Shown: positions 1 through 7,024, numbered from the stretch's first letter. The stretch: DNA of 9,213 bases from CAYUUW01 sp964448005 (GCA_964448005.1 CAYUUW010000049.1:1-9213), one strand, 5' to 3'. Made by a program: numbers and translations. The notes: generated by a model from the letters alone, not told the origin.

Positions 1-2
1 AG

Positions 3-971
3 GCCGACCCGGAGGCGCTGCTGACCGTGGCGGACAACACAAGTTCGGGCGATCTGCTGCCCAGCAGCACAGCGGTTCCGCTGGAAGGCCCCAAAAGCCT
101 GAGCAAGGCCGAGCGGGAAGAAATGGTGAAGGAGCTGGCGGAAGCCAATCCCCTTTCCAACGCCCTGCGGCCGATCATCATGGAGATCGACGCTCCGGAG
201 CGCCGCTTGGCGGTGCAGGATTTCTCCGCCCTCAATCAAGACGAGGAGGCGAAGCTGATGGCCACCCATCTGTTCGCCTGCCCCGAGGAATCCTTTGCCC
301 TTTGCGACGGCCATCAGCCGGGCGGCAGCTGCGACATTGCGGAGAAATGCGTGAGCTTTGTGCTGCCCGAAGCCCAAGACGGAATCCATACCGTTCAGTC
401 GGACGAGGCGACCTTTTCCAAGCTCTATGGCCAAAAGCAGCTCTTCGCTCTAGCCTTCATTCCCCCTCTAGCGCCCGGCGAAACCCTCTACTCCGGCTTT
501 TCCCAGCCAGCCTTCCCTATCGAACCAGCCACCGAGCTGGGCCCCGAGGCGATGCAGCTGTACCAAGGCCAAGGGGAAGATATTGTGGTGGCCGAAAAAC
601 CAGCTGAAAAGAATGATGAGCTGGCTTGCCAGGTGGGAGGCGGCTACTGGTTCCAGGGCGCCTGCTGGGTGCTGGGCGCGCCCACCAAATCCTGCGACGA
701 AGCCTGCTCAACGTTCGGTTCCCAAAACAACCTGCCTGGCCTGGCTTGCAACGACGAGCCAGCCTGGAACGACACCCAGTGCCAGATTTGCGCAGGATTG
801 ATTGGAGAAGCAGTAGAGGATGTAGCTTGCGGCCCTTCCGGCAATGCCTACTCCCCTTACTATGACTCCAACCTTACTCAATGTCGCTCTGCTTTAAATG
901 TGGAAGATGTTAGTTGCACCGAGGGTTCACCCGCCAATCGGAACCGTATTTGCAAGTGCATCCTTCAATAG
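3..971 (+). CDS. 3' part of a secreted/surface protein with a C-terminal cysteine-rich module (5'-partial)
   Basis: The reading frame is open to the left edge (codons read A-D-P-E-A-L-L-T-V before the GTG at 27), so the gene almost certainly starts upstream and the GTG is probably internal. Counting from the GTG as residue 1, residues 1-195 are an acidic region with no family I recognise. It holds a small cluster of cysteines at 85, 93, 102 and 108. Residues 200-312 form a cysteine-rich module with GGGYWFQGACWVLGA, a CDEAC motif and a final R-I-C-K-C. Modules with a CW-LGA start and a C-terminal R-[IV]-C-x-C occur in extracellular proteins of uncultured bacteria and some eukaryotes, but their function is not known to me. 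The cysteine pairs suggest disulfides outside the cytoplasm. The signal peptide, if any, lies outside the window. The gene ends in TAG, 20 bases before a strong hairpin terminator, and converges with the lipoprotein gene to its right. Confidence is high that it is coding and low on function. Confidence 0.85.
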   Translation, partial: ADPEALLTVADNTSSGDLLPSSTAVPLEGPKSLSKAEREEMVKELAEANPLSNALRPIIMEIDAPERRLAVQDFSALNQDEEAKLMATHLFACPEESFALCDGHQPGGSCDIAEKCVSFVLPEAQDGIHTVQSDEATFSKLYGQKQLFALAFIPPLAPGETLYSGFSQPAFPIEPATELGPEAMQLYQGQGEDIVVAEKPAEKNDELACQVGGGYWFQGACWVLGAPTKSCDEACSTFGSQNNLPGLACNDEPAWNDTQCQICAGLIGEAVEDVACGPSGNAYSPYYDSNLTQCRSALNVEDVSCTEGSPANRNRICKCILQ

Positions 972-990
972 CCATTGTGCCGATTTACTT

Positions 991-1021
991 AAAAGGAAGC
1001 TTGTTCCAAGCTTCCTTTTTT
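991..1021. terminator. Bidirectional intrinsic terminator between convergent genes
   Basis: A perfect 13-bp inverted repeat (AAAAGGAAGCTTG, loop TTC, CAAGCTTCCTTTT) is followed by further T residues on the plus strand. On the minus strand it is likewise preceded by A residues and followed by a T run. It lies 20 bases after the TAG of the plus-strand gene and 19 bases beyond the TGA of the convergent minus-strand gene, so it can serve both. Confidence 0.9.
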
Positions 1022-1039
1022 GAGCTGCCATTGAAAACC

Positions 1040-1789
1040 TCACTGAAGACTGAATTGAAGAGAGGTGGAAGCATCTTGGTAGCCCTCTTCCCCCACGCAG
1101 TTTAAATTAATCTGGACAAGCTTGTCGTCCTGGCCTATCTCCCCCCCAGTATAAATGAAGGATCCAACGCCACTATCGTTATCGACATCAACAATGTCTG
1201 AGCAAGTTCCGGCCGTGCCGGGACCTTGTATCATTTGAACTGTGGCGACGCACTCTGCAAAGCGGCCCGTAAAGGTGAAAGTCACCAAGTGCTGCTCGTT
1301 TATGGAGCAATAGGGGCCATTCTCGCCGTAAATCATCCCCTCGACATCAAGCTCAGAAATAGAAGTTGGCATTTCGGGCCCATCCCCGTCGCCATCGCCA
1401 GCCGTTTCTTGGCCTGTGGTTGAGTCGCCATCGCCGTCTCCATCGCCGTCGCCGTCTCCCCCTTCGGCTGTATCCCCATCCCCCGTCTCGCCAGTCATAG
1501 GATCGCCATCCCCGTCTCCATCCCCATCTCCAGCCTCCGCTTCTGCGGTATCCCCGTCGCCGTCGCCAGCCTCTTCCTCCTCCTGAGGCAGATCCGCAAT
1601 CGTCGTATTTCCCTCAGCATCGCCATCTCCGTCGCCATTGTTTCCCTGAGTCATCGTATCCACAGGAAGCTCGTCATCGCAGGCTGCGGCAGAGCCCGTC
1701 AAACCCAAAACCAGCAGAAGCTCGCCTAGCCTGCCTCTCATAAAACCGCCACCGGGACCTTTGCGGCCAGCTTCTTTTGCTTTGCTCAT
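1040..1789 (-). CDS. Lipoprotein with acidic GDGDGD low-complexity linker and a C-terminal four-cysteine domain
   Basis: Starting at the ATG at 1789 the protein has 249 residues. It begins with a basic stretch, then the hydrophobic segment GELLLVLGLTGSAAAC, whose Cys37 is a likely lipid-attachment site (an AAAC lipobox, so not the classical L-x-x-C). Residues about 50-137 are a low-complexity linker of Gly-Asp repeats broken by acidic and Thr/Glu-rich segments. Residues about 142-249 form a compact, probably beta-rich domain with four cysteines (161, 180, 196, 231) that I cannot assign to a family. Gly-Asp linkers of this kind occur after the lipid anchor in lipoproteins of Nannocystis-type myxobacteria. 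Here the linker probably acts as a hydrated, perhaps calcium-binding spacer lifting the domain off the membrane (inference). The frame extends to an ATG at 1831, but that codon lies at or before the transcription start predicted from the promoter, so it is unlikely to be used. A further ATG at 1741 gives a very typical 20-residue lipoprotein signal and remains possible. Neither start has a clear Shine-Dalgarno site. Confidence 0.85.
   Translation of the reverse strand: MSKAKEAGRKGPGGGFMRGRLGELLLVLGLTGSAAACDDELPVDTMTQGNNGDGDGDAEGNTTIADLPQEEEEAGDGDGDTAEAEAGDGDGDGDGDPMTGETGDGDTAEGGDGDGDGDGDGDSTTGQETAGDGDGDGPEMPTSISELDVEGMIYGENGPYCSINEQHLVTFTFTGRFAECVATVQMIQGPGTAGTCSDIVDVDNDSGVGSFIYTGGEIGQDDKLVQINLNCVGEEGYQDASTSLQFSLQ
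1379..1636 (-). repeat. Low-complexity GGAGATGGCGAC-type coding repeat
   Basis: Several runs of alternating Gly and Asp codons (GGC/GGG/GGA with GAT/GAC), separated by short Thr/Glu/Ala segments, encode the linker of the lipoprotein. Near-identical hexanucleotides in tandem could expand or contract by slippage while keeping the frame. Confidence 0.8.
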
Positions 1790-1833
1790 AGGATGGATGT
1801 GATGGTCTAAGGCGGAGGACCTTTGCGCCATTC

Positions 1834-1862
1834 ATTGTAGCTTGAGCTGCCGGGTTTGTCAA
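1834..1862 (-). promoter_or_regulatory. Sigma70-like promoter for the GDGDGD lipoprotein
   Basis: On the minus strand TTGACA (1862-1857) is followed after exactly 17 bases by TACAAT (1839-1834), a near-consensus -35/-10 pair. The -35 box overlaps the TGA stop (1861-1859) of the upstream SLH gene, so the lipoprotein can be transcribed independently of that operon. The predicted start of transcription, near 1827, falls inside the longest possible reading frame and supports the shorter coding start at 1789 or 1741. Confidence 0.75.
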
Positions 1863-3574
1863 ATTGAGGAGCCTTGCTGCCCAAGCAGCTTCCCCAGCCA
1901 ATAGGCCGCCTCGGCCCGAGTCGCCTCCTTTTGGGGGTCCAGCTTGCCCTCCAGCCTGTCCAGCAGGCCCAGCTCCTGGGCGGCGCAGGCATAAGGCGCA
2001 AACCAGTCGTTCGCCTTCACGTCCGCCAATCCGGAAGGGGAAGGGCAGCCCTCTGTGGATTTCCCCATGGCCAGCAGCACAATCTTGAGCGCTTCGGCAC
2101 GGTTGACGATCCGGCCCGGCCCAAAGGTTCCGTCAGGATAGCCCTGCACGATGCCCATTTCCGTGGCTGCCCGCACATGAGGGGCGAACCAGTCTCCATC
2201 GCCCACATCGGAGTAGCTTTTTTTAGCGGACGCTCCAGCCGCCTTTCCTCCAGCCAGCATGGCCAGCTTCAGCAGCTCGGCCCGGTTCGGGGTCCTGTCG
2301 GGGCCAAAAGTCCCGTCCGGATAGCCCTGGGCGATTCCGCGCCTCACCAGCTCCATCAGGGCATCGCGGTACCAGGCCAGCGGCGGCACATCGGGGAAGT
2401 AGAGCTTCTGGGAATGGTCCTGTTCCAGAACGAAGCTGGAGGATTTGGAGAAAGCAATCTCGCCATCCACAACGCTCTCCAGCCTCAGCTCATGGGCTCC
2501 CGGCTCCAATCCGTGGAGCCACAGCTTGCGCTCCATGGCGCCGTCGGCAGGCGACTCCGCCACGGTTCGGCCATCCAATAAAAGCCGGGCCGAGACCCCC
2601 TTGGGCAGGAGCTCCGCAGGCCCGTACAGCGACCATGCGGCCCGCACGAAGCCGAAAGCCTCGCTCAGCGTCGGATCCTCCAGCCAGAAGTAGGTGGGGT
2701 CGGGAGTGATGTCGAAGAGATGGGTGCCGCTCAAGGTTGCTTCTTGATGCTTGCCGGCCGCCATCCAGGAGACCTTCGCCTCCGGGTCGAAATCCCGCCC
2801 CTCGGCCTCCACGTTTATCAGCACGTTCTTCTTCTCCGGCGAAAAATACTGGAAGGCCGGAAAATCCACGTTCATGGTGTAGCCGTCGTCCTGGCGGTAG
2901 TAGTTCAGCGCGGCCTCGTCGGCGAAATTGGATTCCAGAATCTGAATACCTCCCTCCCCATCCTGAAGGAGATTCATCCTCATTTCGCCATTGGGAGGAA
3001 GATCGATGCCGCAAATAATGGTTTCCGGGCGATTGTTGTCGTTCTCGACGCAGAAAGAAGCTGCCCCCTCGTGGCCCTCCTCCCCCCTGTGACTGTAAAA
3101 CCTAGCCTCTCCGTTCCGTGGATCGAACTCGATATAGAGGTCCACCGATCCGCCACTCACGGACGTGTCGTAGACCCAAAGATTGCGTCGGGATCCCGTG
3201 CATTTCAATGAAAAGGCAAAAGGCTTTTCCTTTTCATCGTAGATGTTCATGACAATCTTCTGGTCCGCGGGGGAAAAGAATCCGTAATTGGCCGAGGGAA
3301 CGATTTCCTGAACGTACGCATCCCAATTGCCAGGAAGAAGGGAAGGGTCCTTGATCAGCTCAATGTAGCCTTCCTTGTAGGGGTCTTGCGCCCACTGCAG
3401 CCTGTTTTCATCCCCGAACAGCTTGTAAAAGCAGTAGTCTTCGCCCCAAAGGCTCTTGGCTGTCGCTTCCGCATGGTAATCCCAGGAGAGCCACTGCAGC
3501 TCGCCTTCGGCCAAGGCAGGCTGGAAAAGGGCAAAAATCAGGAGGGTCAGAATGGCAGCGGCGGATTTTCTCAT
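1859..3574 (-). CDS. Secreted protein with three C-terminal SLH domains
   Basis: This 571-residue protein starts with a Sec signal peptide (K3 and R2 followed by a hydrophobic core, probable cleavage after A-L-A at residue 22). Residues 23-385 are an extracellular region without a family I can name. Two similar segments are visible (YGFFSPADQKIVMNI at 97-111 and QYFSPEKKNVLINV at 242-255), suggesting a duplicated beta module. Residues about 327-384 look like an Ig/fibronectin-type fold ending in LEPGAHELRLE. Three SLH domains follow at about 391-444, 453-504 and 515-565, each with a D-W/Y-[FY] start and an N-R-A-E or T-R-A-E core. The first two have a canonical GYPDGTFGP turn; the third is degenerate. 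SLH triplets typically bind cell-wall-linked polymers and anchor proteins to the surface. The ATG lies 11 bases after the TAA of the upstream SLH ORF, with no Shine-Dalgarno sequence, so coupled translation in one operon is likely. It ends in TGA. Confidence 0.93.
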   Translation of the reverse strand: MRKSAAAILTLLIFALFQPALAEGELQWLSWDYHAEATAKSLWGEDYCFYKLFGDENRLQWAQDPYKEGYIELIKDPSLLPGNWDAYVQEIVPSANYGFFSPADQKIVMNIYDEKEKPFAFSLKCTGSRRNLWVYDTSVSGGSVDLYIEFDPRNGEARFYSHRGEEGHEGAASFCVENDNNRPETIICGIDLPPNGEMRMNLLQDGEGGIQILESNFADEAALNYYRQDDGYTMNVDFPAFQYFSPEKKNVLINVEAEGRDFDPEAKVSWMAAGKHQEATLSGTHLFDITPDPTYFWLEDPTLSEAFGFVRAAWSLYGPAELLPKGVSARLLLDGRTVAESPADGAMERKLWLHGLEPGAHELRLESVVDGEIAFSKSSSFVLEQDHSQKLYFPDVPPLAWYRDALMELVRRGIAQGYPDGTFGPDRTPNRAELLKLAMLAGGKAAGASAKKSYSDVGDGDWFAPHVRAATEMGIVQGYPDGTFGPGRIVNRAEALKIVLLAMGKSTEGCPSPSGLADVKANDWFAPYACAAQELGLLDRLEGKLDPQKEATRAEAAYWLGKLLGQQGSSI

Positions 3575-3585
3575 GGGGCGGCAGG

Positions 3586-5142
3586 TTAGTGGGATGAAAA
3601 TTCAATCATTTCTAAGGGCAGGTTGTACACAGCGTGCGAAGCGAATTCGCTGTCGGCCAAATCCAGGGCTTTGGCCACGGCAAACTGGCCCTTTTCCCAT
3701 ACGGCCTTCCTTTGCCCTCCTTCTGTGCGCCAATTCTCCCAGGATTCGGTCTGGGTGTCGATCTCGATGTACTCCGTCTCGTCGCCCGGCCGGTTGCTGT
3801 CGTACACGCCCAGGCGGTAGGTGTGCGGGCCTGTCTTTTGGAAGCTGTAGGGCAGCAGGGAATGGGCCCAAGAGGCGGTGAATTTCGCCAGCTCGCCTCG
3901 CCCTAGCATCTTCAGGCTCAGGCTTAAGCCAGTGGTGGGCTGTATTCCCAAAACCCCAGTAGTCTCTCCGTTGACCTCCAGGCCTTCCCCCAAACTTCCT
4001 TCCAGGCTGAATTGTGACCCGTGGACCCGTTTGTGCGCAAGGGAAAGGGTCTGCGAGCTTTCCACTGGTCCGCGAATGACAAGGGCAGCTTCGGCTTCGC
4101 CCCCAAGGTTCAGCTGGCCTTCTTTGTATCCCTGAGGAAGAGGAAGCGATACATTCAGGGTTTGGCCACCCTCGAAAGCGATCTCCACGTCGTCGTGGCT
4201 GCCCTTTTTGCTCTGGCCCAAAAAAGTTATTTTCCCTTGGACATTCTTCAGCTGGGTGACGGTGCCTTTCTTTGTTGCGGGGATGCCGCTGAGCTGGATC
4301 TGGGCCAAGCCTTCGAAGCTAGGCATTGAGCCTTCGAGGGGCCCAAGGGTGGCCGAGCTGCCGCTCAGGGTGAGGTGATAAGGCAGATAGCTGAGTCGGC
4401 CGTCCTTGGCGATGGCTTCGGGGTTGGAGCGCAGATAACTCTCGTAAAGCTCGATGATCTTGCTCGGCTTGGTGAAAGAGCCTTCCGAGCTCAGGTTGTC
4501 GTGCCGAGGGGATTCGGCGCTTTGGCGCAGCCACCAGAAGCCGATCTGGTCCCCCAACCGAAGCCTTTGGCTGAGCGCACCTCCGCCCTGCACGGGCAGT
4601 GATTTGGGCAAGGAGTCACTTTCCTTGAGCCCGTAAAGGGTCTTGCCCAAAGGGCTTTGAATATAATCCGTGAGGAGGCCGAAGCCGTTGAACAGTCGCA
4701 AAGCAATGAGGGTGAAGCCGCTGCAGTTTCCGCCTGACCTTGCCCCCTCCCAATAATCCAGGAAGCTTTTTTCGCCCAACTCCTCCCCCTTCCTCCCCTC
4801 AATTCCGTAGGAGTCGATCATCTCCTTCATTTTCACCGTGTCCTTTTGCCCTTTCTCATCCAAAAAATCCCTGTACTCCAGGTCCTCCGAAAAGAACAGG
4901 TGAGGATCTCCGGCTTTGAGGTTTTTCGCCTTCTCCGCCGGAATGCGGTAGCGCATATTGAAGGCTTCGGTGAAGTAGCCCAGGGTGGTCGCGAAATCCC
5001 GGTTGCGCACGCTCGGGCTGTCGCGCCTCACGGCGAAGGGCTCCCTGCTTTCGTTCAGCAGGCGCTTGCGCTGCTGGCTCGGATCGGAAAGGCCCGAGGT
5101 GTACAGGCGCATCGCCCACAGGATGAAATCGCCCCGGCTCAC
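3586..5142 (-). CDS. Downstream half of an interrupted SLH protein; putative papain-like cysteine peptidase region
   Basis: The longest frame from a start codon begins at a GTG (5142), giving 518 residues, but the frame is open without a stop back to the TGA at 5203-5205. The 20 extra codons complete an SLH repeat that begins in the preceding ORF. There is no signal peptide and no properly spaced Shine-Dalgarno site at the GTG, so I regard this as the C-terminal part of one larger protein. Residues 1-17 (SRGDFILWAMRLYTSG) are the second half of an SLH domain. The only cysteine, Cys140, sits in SGGNCSGF, resembling the nucleophile site of papain-like or transglutaminase-like enzymes. A later PHTYRLGVYDSNRPGDE (439-455) could supply the His440 and Asn450. 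Between them (about 260-410) lies a Gly/Ser/Leu-rich, probably beta-structured insertion. Peptidase function is inference; no family assignment is certain. It ends in TAA, 11 bases before the next SLH gene. Confidence 0.75.
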   Translation of the reverse strand: MSRGDFILWAMRLYTSGLSDPSQQRKRLLNESREPFAVRRDSPSVRNRDFATTLGYFTEAFNMRYRIPAEKAKNLKAGDPHLFFSEDLEYRDFLDEKGQKDTVKMKEMIDSYGIEGRKGEELGEKSFLDYWEGARSGGNCSGFTLIALRLFNGFGLLTDYIQSPLGKTLYGLKESDSLPKSLPVQGGGALSQRLRLGDQIGFWWLRQSAESPRHDNLSSEGSFTKPSKIIELYESYLRSNPEAIAKDGRLSYLPYHLTLSGSSATLGPLEGSMPSFEGLAQIQLSGIPATKKGTVTQLKNVQGKITFLGQSKKGSHDDVEIAFEGGQTLNVSLPLPQGYKEGQLNLGGEAEAALVIRGPVESSQTLSLAHKRVHGSQFSLEGSLGEGLEVNGETTGVLGIQPTTGLSLSLKMLGRGELAKFTASWAHSLLPYSFQKTGPHTYRLGVYDSNRPGDETEYIEIDTQTESWENWRTEGGQRKAVWEKGQFAVAKALDLADSEFASHAVYNLPLEMIEFSSH

Positions 5143-5202
5143 CTTCCCGGCGATGGGCTTGCTCGCTTTCCCGTCGTAGAAATAGGGCTTGCCCTGGCTG
5201 GC

Positions 5203-5205
5203 TCA
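5203..5205 (-). other. In-frame TGA interrupting an SLH-domain gene
   Basis: On the minus strand the codons read ...S-A-Q-A-Y-G-TGA-A-S-Q-G-K-P-Y-F-Y-D-G... in one unbroken frame. The left side (DAWYGPYMVSAQAYG) is the first half of an SLH repeat, and the right side, through VSRGDFILWAMRLY, is its second half. Joined through this codon the product would be about 1,098 residues (559 + 1 + 538). One base change (for example from TGG, CGA or GGA) explains it. Readthrough is the alternative. Confidence 0.85.
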
Positions 5206-6882
5206 GCCGTAAGCCTGCGCCGAAACCATATAGGGGCCGTACCAGGCGTCCTGATACCCGGGAAACGCCGACTTCAGACTGAGGATCGCCTCTTTGTTCT
5301 CCTTCAGGAACTCCTCCTGACGCTGCGCCGTCATCTCATCCCACTCCTGCAGGGTCGTGCCATTCTCCAATGTCCCTGCGCTCAGATAGCTGCCAAGAGC
5401 CATTTTGATCGCCTCCGGATGGTTCGCTGGATCGCCGGGGCGGAAGGTTTTTGCGCCGCCATCGCCGGAAAGGATGCCCCATTTTGTCAGCGTGGCGATA
5501 TAGTCCGAGAACCAGTCCTCCTTCGTGACATCCAAATAGCTTCCCGTGTACTGGCTGACGGAATAGTTCTTGCTCACCCGCTCCACATTGGCTTTGGCCT
5601 TGACGGCCTCCCGCTGCTCGGAAGAAAGATCGGGGTAGAGCGAAAAGAGCTTGAGCGTGAAAAGGATCTTGGCCGCCTCGGCCCGGTTGATAGGATCCCC
5701 GAGCCGATAGCCTTGGCTGCGCTTCTGGCATTCGATCACTCCCGAATCCATCGGAAGCAGGCCGAACTCCTTTTTCAGTGCCGAATCGGGCAAGGGAGCG
5801 CACTCCGGATCGTATCCGGCCTGTGCCAAAGCTTCGGCCGACAGGCCCGCCTCTCCCCATTCTCCCGCCGACATCCCTTGCTCCTCCAGCGATGCGGGAG
5901 CCAGTGCCTCTTCGGCCAGGGCCTGGGCCAAAACCGCTTTCGCCGGTTCGGCTTTCGCCGCACTGGGCGCTTGGCCGAAAGTCATGCTGAACCAGCGGGC
6001 CGCTTCCCGGCGGCTGGCCAAAGCCTGAAGCCAGCCTCCTCTCTGTTCGGCCGTGCTTCGCCCGCTCTCCAGGAAAAGCTCGCACTTCGGGCCGAAGAGC
6101 CCCAAATCGTCCGCCAGCAGAAGCGTGGCCATCGCATTGCCCTGCTCAAGCTCGTTGACCTGGCCCAGCCCCAGGTGCTCTGGCTTCAGGCCGCTTAGGC
6201 AGCGCCTGCCCTGCGGGGCACCCGAGCCCAAAAAATCGGCCAGCTGGAGAAAGCGTCCATCTTGCCAGACGGAAACGCTGGCATCGTCCACCAAGGCCAA
6301 GCGCAAGGCTTGCATCCGGGTGGCCCCTTCAAGAGGACGGAATTCCCGCCCCTTCGGCGTCTGGTAGCCCTTCAGCATTCCGTGGCGCACCGCATAATAG
6401 ACAAACTGGGTGTACCAGGGCTGGCAGCCGGTTTCCTTCTCGGCGCAGTTGAGGTCCTTCTCCATCACATCCAAGAAGGGAACCCCGCCGATGCTTTGGC
6501 AGGAATCGCCGCCGCAGCGGTAGTAGTCCTTCAGGTGCCCATCCATCGCCTGGGTCAGGCTCATTCCCTCCAGCTGCCCCCAGTTCTCGGCCTCGGCATA
6601 AGCCTCCCAAAGCCTGATCAAAGTGGCAAGCCTGGCTAGCTCGGCCCGAAGCAGAATGTTGTGGGGTTGGAAAGTTTCGGTCTCTTGGCCCAACAAAGAA
6701 GATCCTGAAAGAATCCCCATTTCTCTGAGCATTTCGATATGGGGAAAGTAAAGGCTCTCTTCGGCGACATCCGAAAAGGGCTTATCCGAAGCTGCGGCAG
6801 GCCAAGGCAGGCAGAGGGCTGAAGCGGAGAACAGGGCGACTGCCAGCGTTCGAGTTAAAAGAGATCTTCTTTGCTGGCCCAT
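5203..6882 (-). CDS. Upstream half of an interrupted multi-SLH secreted protein
   Basis: This ORF has 559 residues with a Sec signal peptide (Q3-Q4-R5-R6, hydrophobic core TLAVALFSASALCL, cleavage probably after PAAAS near residue 32). SLH-type repeats occupy about 35-90 (PFSDVAEES start), 134-198 (with an R-M-Q-A-L-R core) and 448-500 (DVTKEDWFSDY, FRPGDPANHPEAIKM). Degenerate half-repeats appear near 228-300 and 362-412 (GDPINRAEAAKIL). A final repeat starts at 543 (DAWYGPYMVSAQAYG) and is cut by the TGA. Residues 305-360 are an Ala/Glu-rich spacer. Cysteines such as 123/128, 146/153 and 361/385 could form disulfides after export. The start at 6882 is chosen because it places the signal peptide at the N-terminus, although only AGG directly abuts the ATG. 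It is the first gene of the minus-strand operon, followed in frame by the 3586-5142 half and then by a second SLH gene. Likely role: cell-wall-bound surface protein; as a truncated form it would lose its last SLH half and the putative enzymatic region. Confidence 0.88.
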   Translation of the reverse strand: MGQQRRSLLTRTLAVALFSASALCLPWPAAASDKPFSDVAEESLYFPHIEMLREMGILSGSSLLGQETETFQPHNILLRAELARLATLIRLWEAYAEAENWGQLEGMSLTQAMDGHLKDYYRCGGDSCQSIGGVPFLDVMEKDLNCAEKETGCQPWYTQFVYYAVRHGMLKGYQTPKGREFRPLEGATRMQALRLALVDDASVSVWQDGRFLQLADFLGSGAPQGRRCLSGLKPEHLGLGQVNELEQGNAMATLLLADDLGLFGPKCELFLESGRSTAEQRGGWLQALASRREAARWFSMTFGQAPSAAKAEPAKAVLAQALAEEALAPASLEEQGMSAGEWGEAGLSAEALAQAGYDPECAPLPDSALKKEFGLLPMDSGVIECQKRSQGYRLGDPINRAEAAKILFTLKLFSLYPDLSSEQREAVKAKANVERVSKNYSVSQYTGSYLDVTKEDWFSDYIATLTKWGILSGDGGAKTFRPGDPANHPEAIKMALGSYLSAGTLENGTTLQEWDEMTAQRQEEFLKENKEAILSLKSAFPGYQDAWYGPYMVSAQAYG

Positions 6883-6926
6883 CCTATTTGCTCTATAAAA
6901 TTTAAAGCTCGGAGGGCTTGGCTCAA

Positions 6927-6974
6927 ACCTTAATGGAACTGCCTTGCATTGTCAAGCGTGACATAGTTTGTCAA
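6927..6974 (-). promoter_or_regulatory. Candidate promoter region for the SLH operon with two TTGACA boxes
   Basis: The minus strand carries TTGACA at 6974-6969 and again at 6955-6950, 19 bases apart. Seventeen bases after the second is TAAGGT (6932-6927), a weak -10 box, which would give a leader of about 38 bases to the ATG at 6882. The first copy sits in a 12-base stretch (AATTTGACAAAC) identical to the one at 1865-1854 in front of the lipoprotein gene. The -35 boxes are clear; the -10 is uncertain. Confidence 0.45.
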
Positions 6975-7024
6975 ATTCGCCCTCCAGCAGCGCCTCCGCT
7001 CCGAAAAAATATCGAACATTGGCT

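Noticed and set aside
1874..2581. A 235-codon open frame on the plus strand
   Set aside because: It is antisense to the clear SLH domains of the 1859-3574 gene and has no recognisable features.
5203..5205. UGA recoded as glycine or tryptophan genome-wide (as in Gracilibacteria or mycoplasmas)
   Set aside because: Three other genes (ending at 1859, 1040 and 8034) stop at TGA at sensible domain ends, the one at 1040 directly before a terminator. TGA is otherwise absent from the frames of the long genes, which use ordinary Gly and TGG Trp codons.
5150..5205. Selenocysteine at the TGA
   Set aside because: The position lies in an SLH repeat, not a redox site, and I see only a tiny GGGC/GCCC hairpin downstream, not a convincing bacterial selenocysteine insertion element.
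4846..6198. A 450-codon open frame on the plus strand
   Set aside because: It runs antisense across both halves of the SLH gene and has low-complexity basic/hydrophobic sequence with no domain or start signal. The minus strand has signal peptide and SLH motifs. It is a by-product of GC-rich codon usage.
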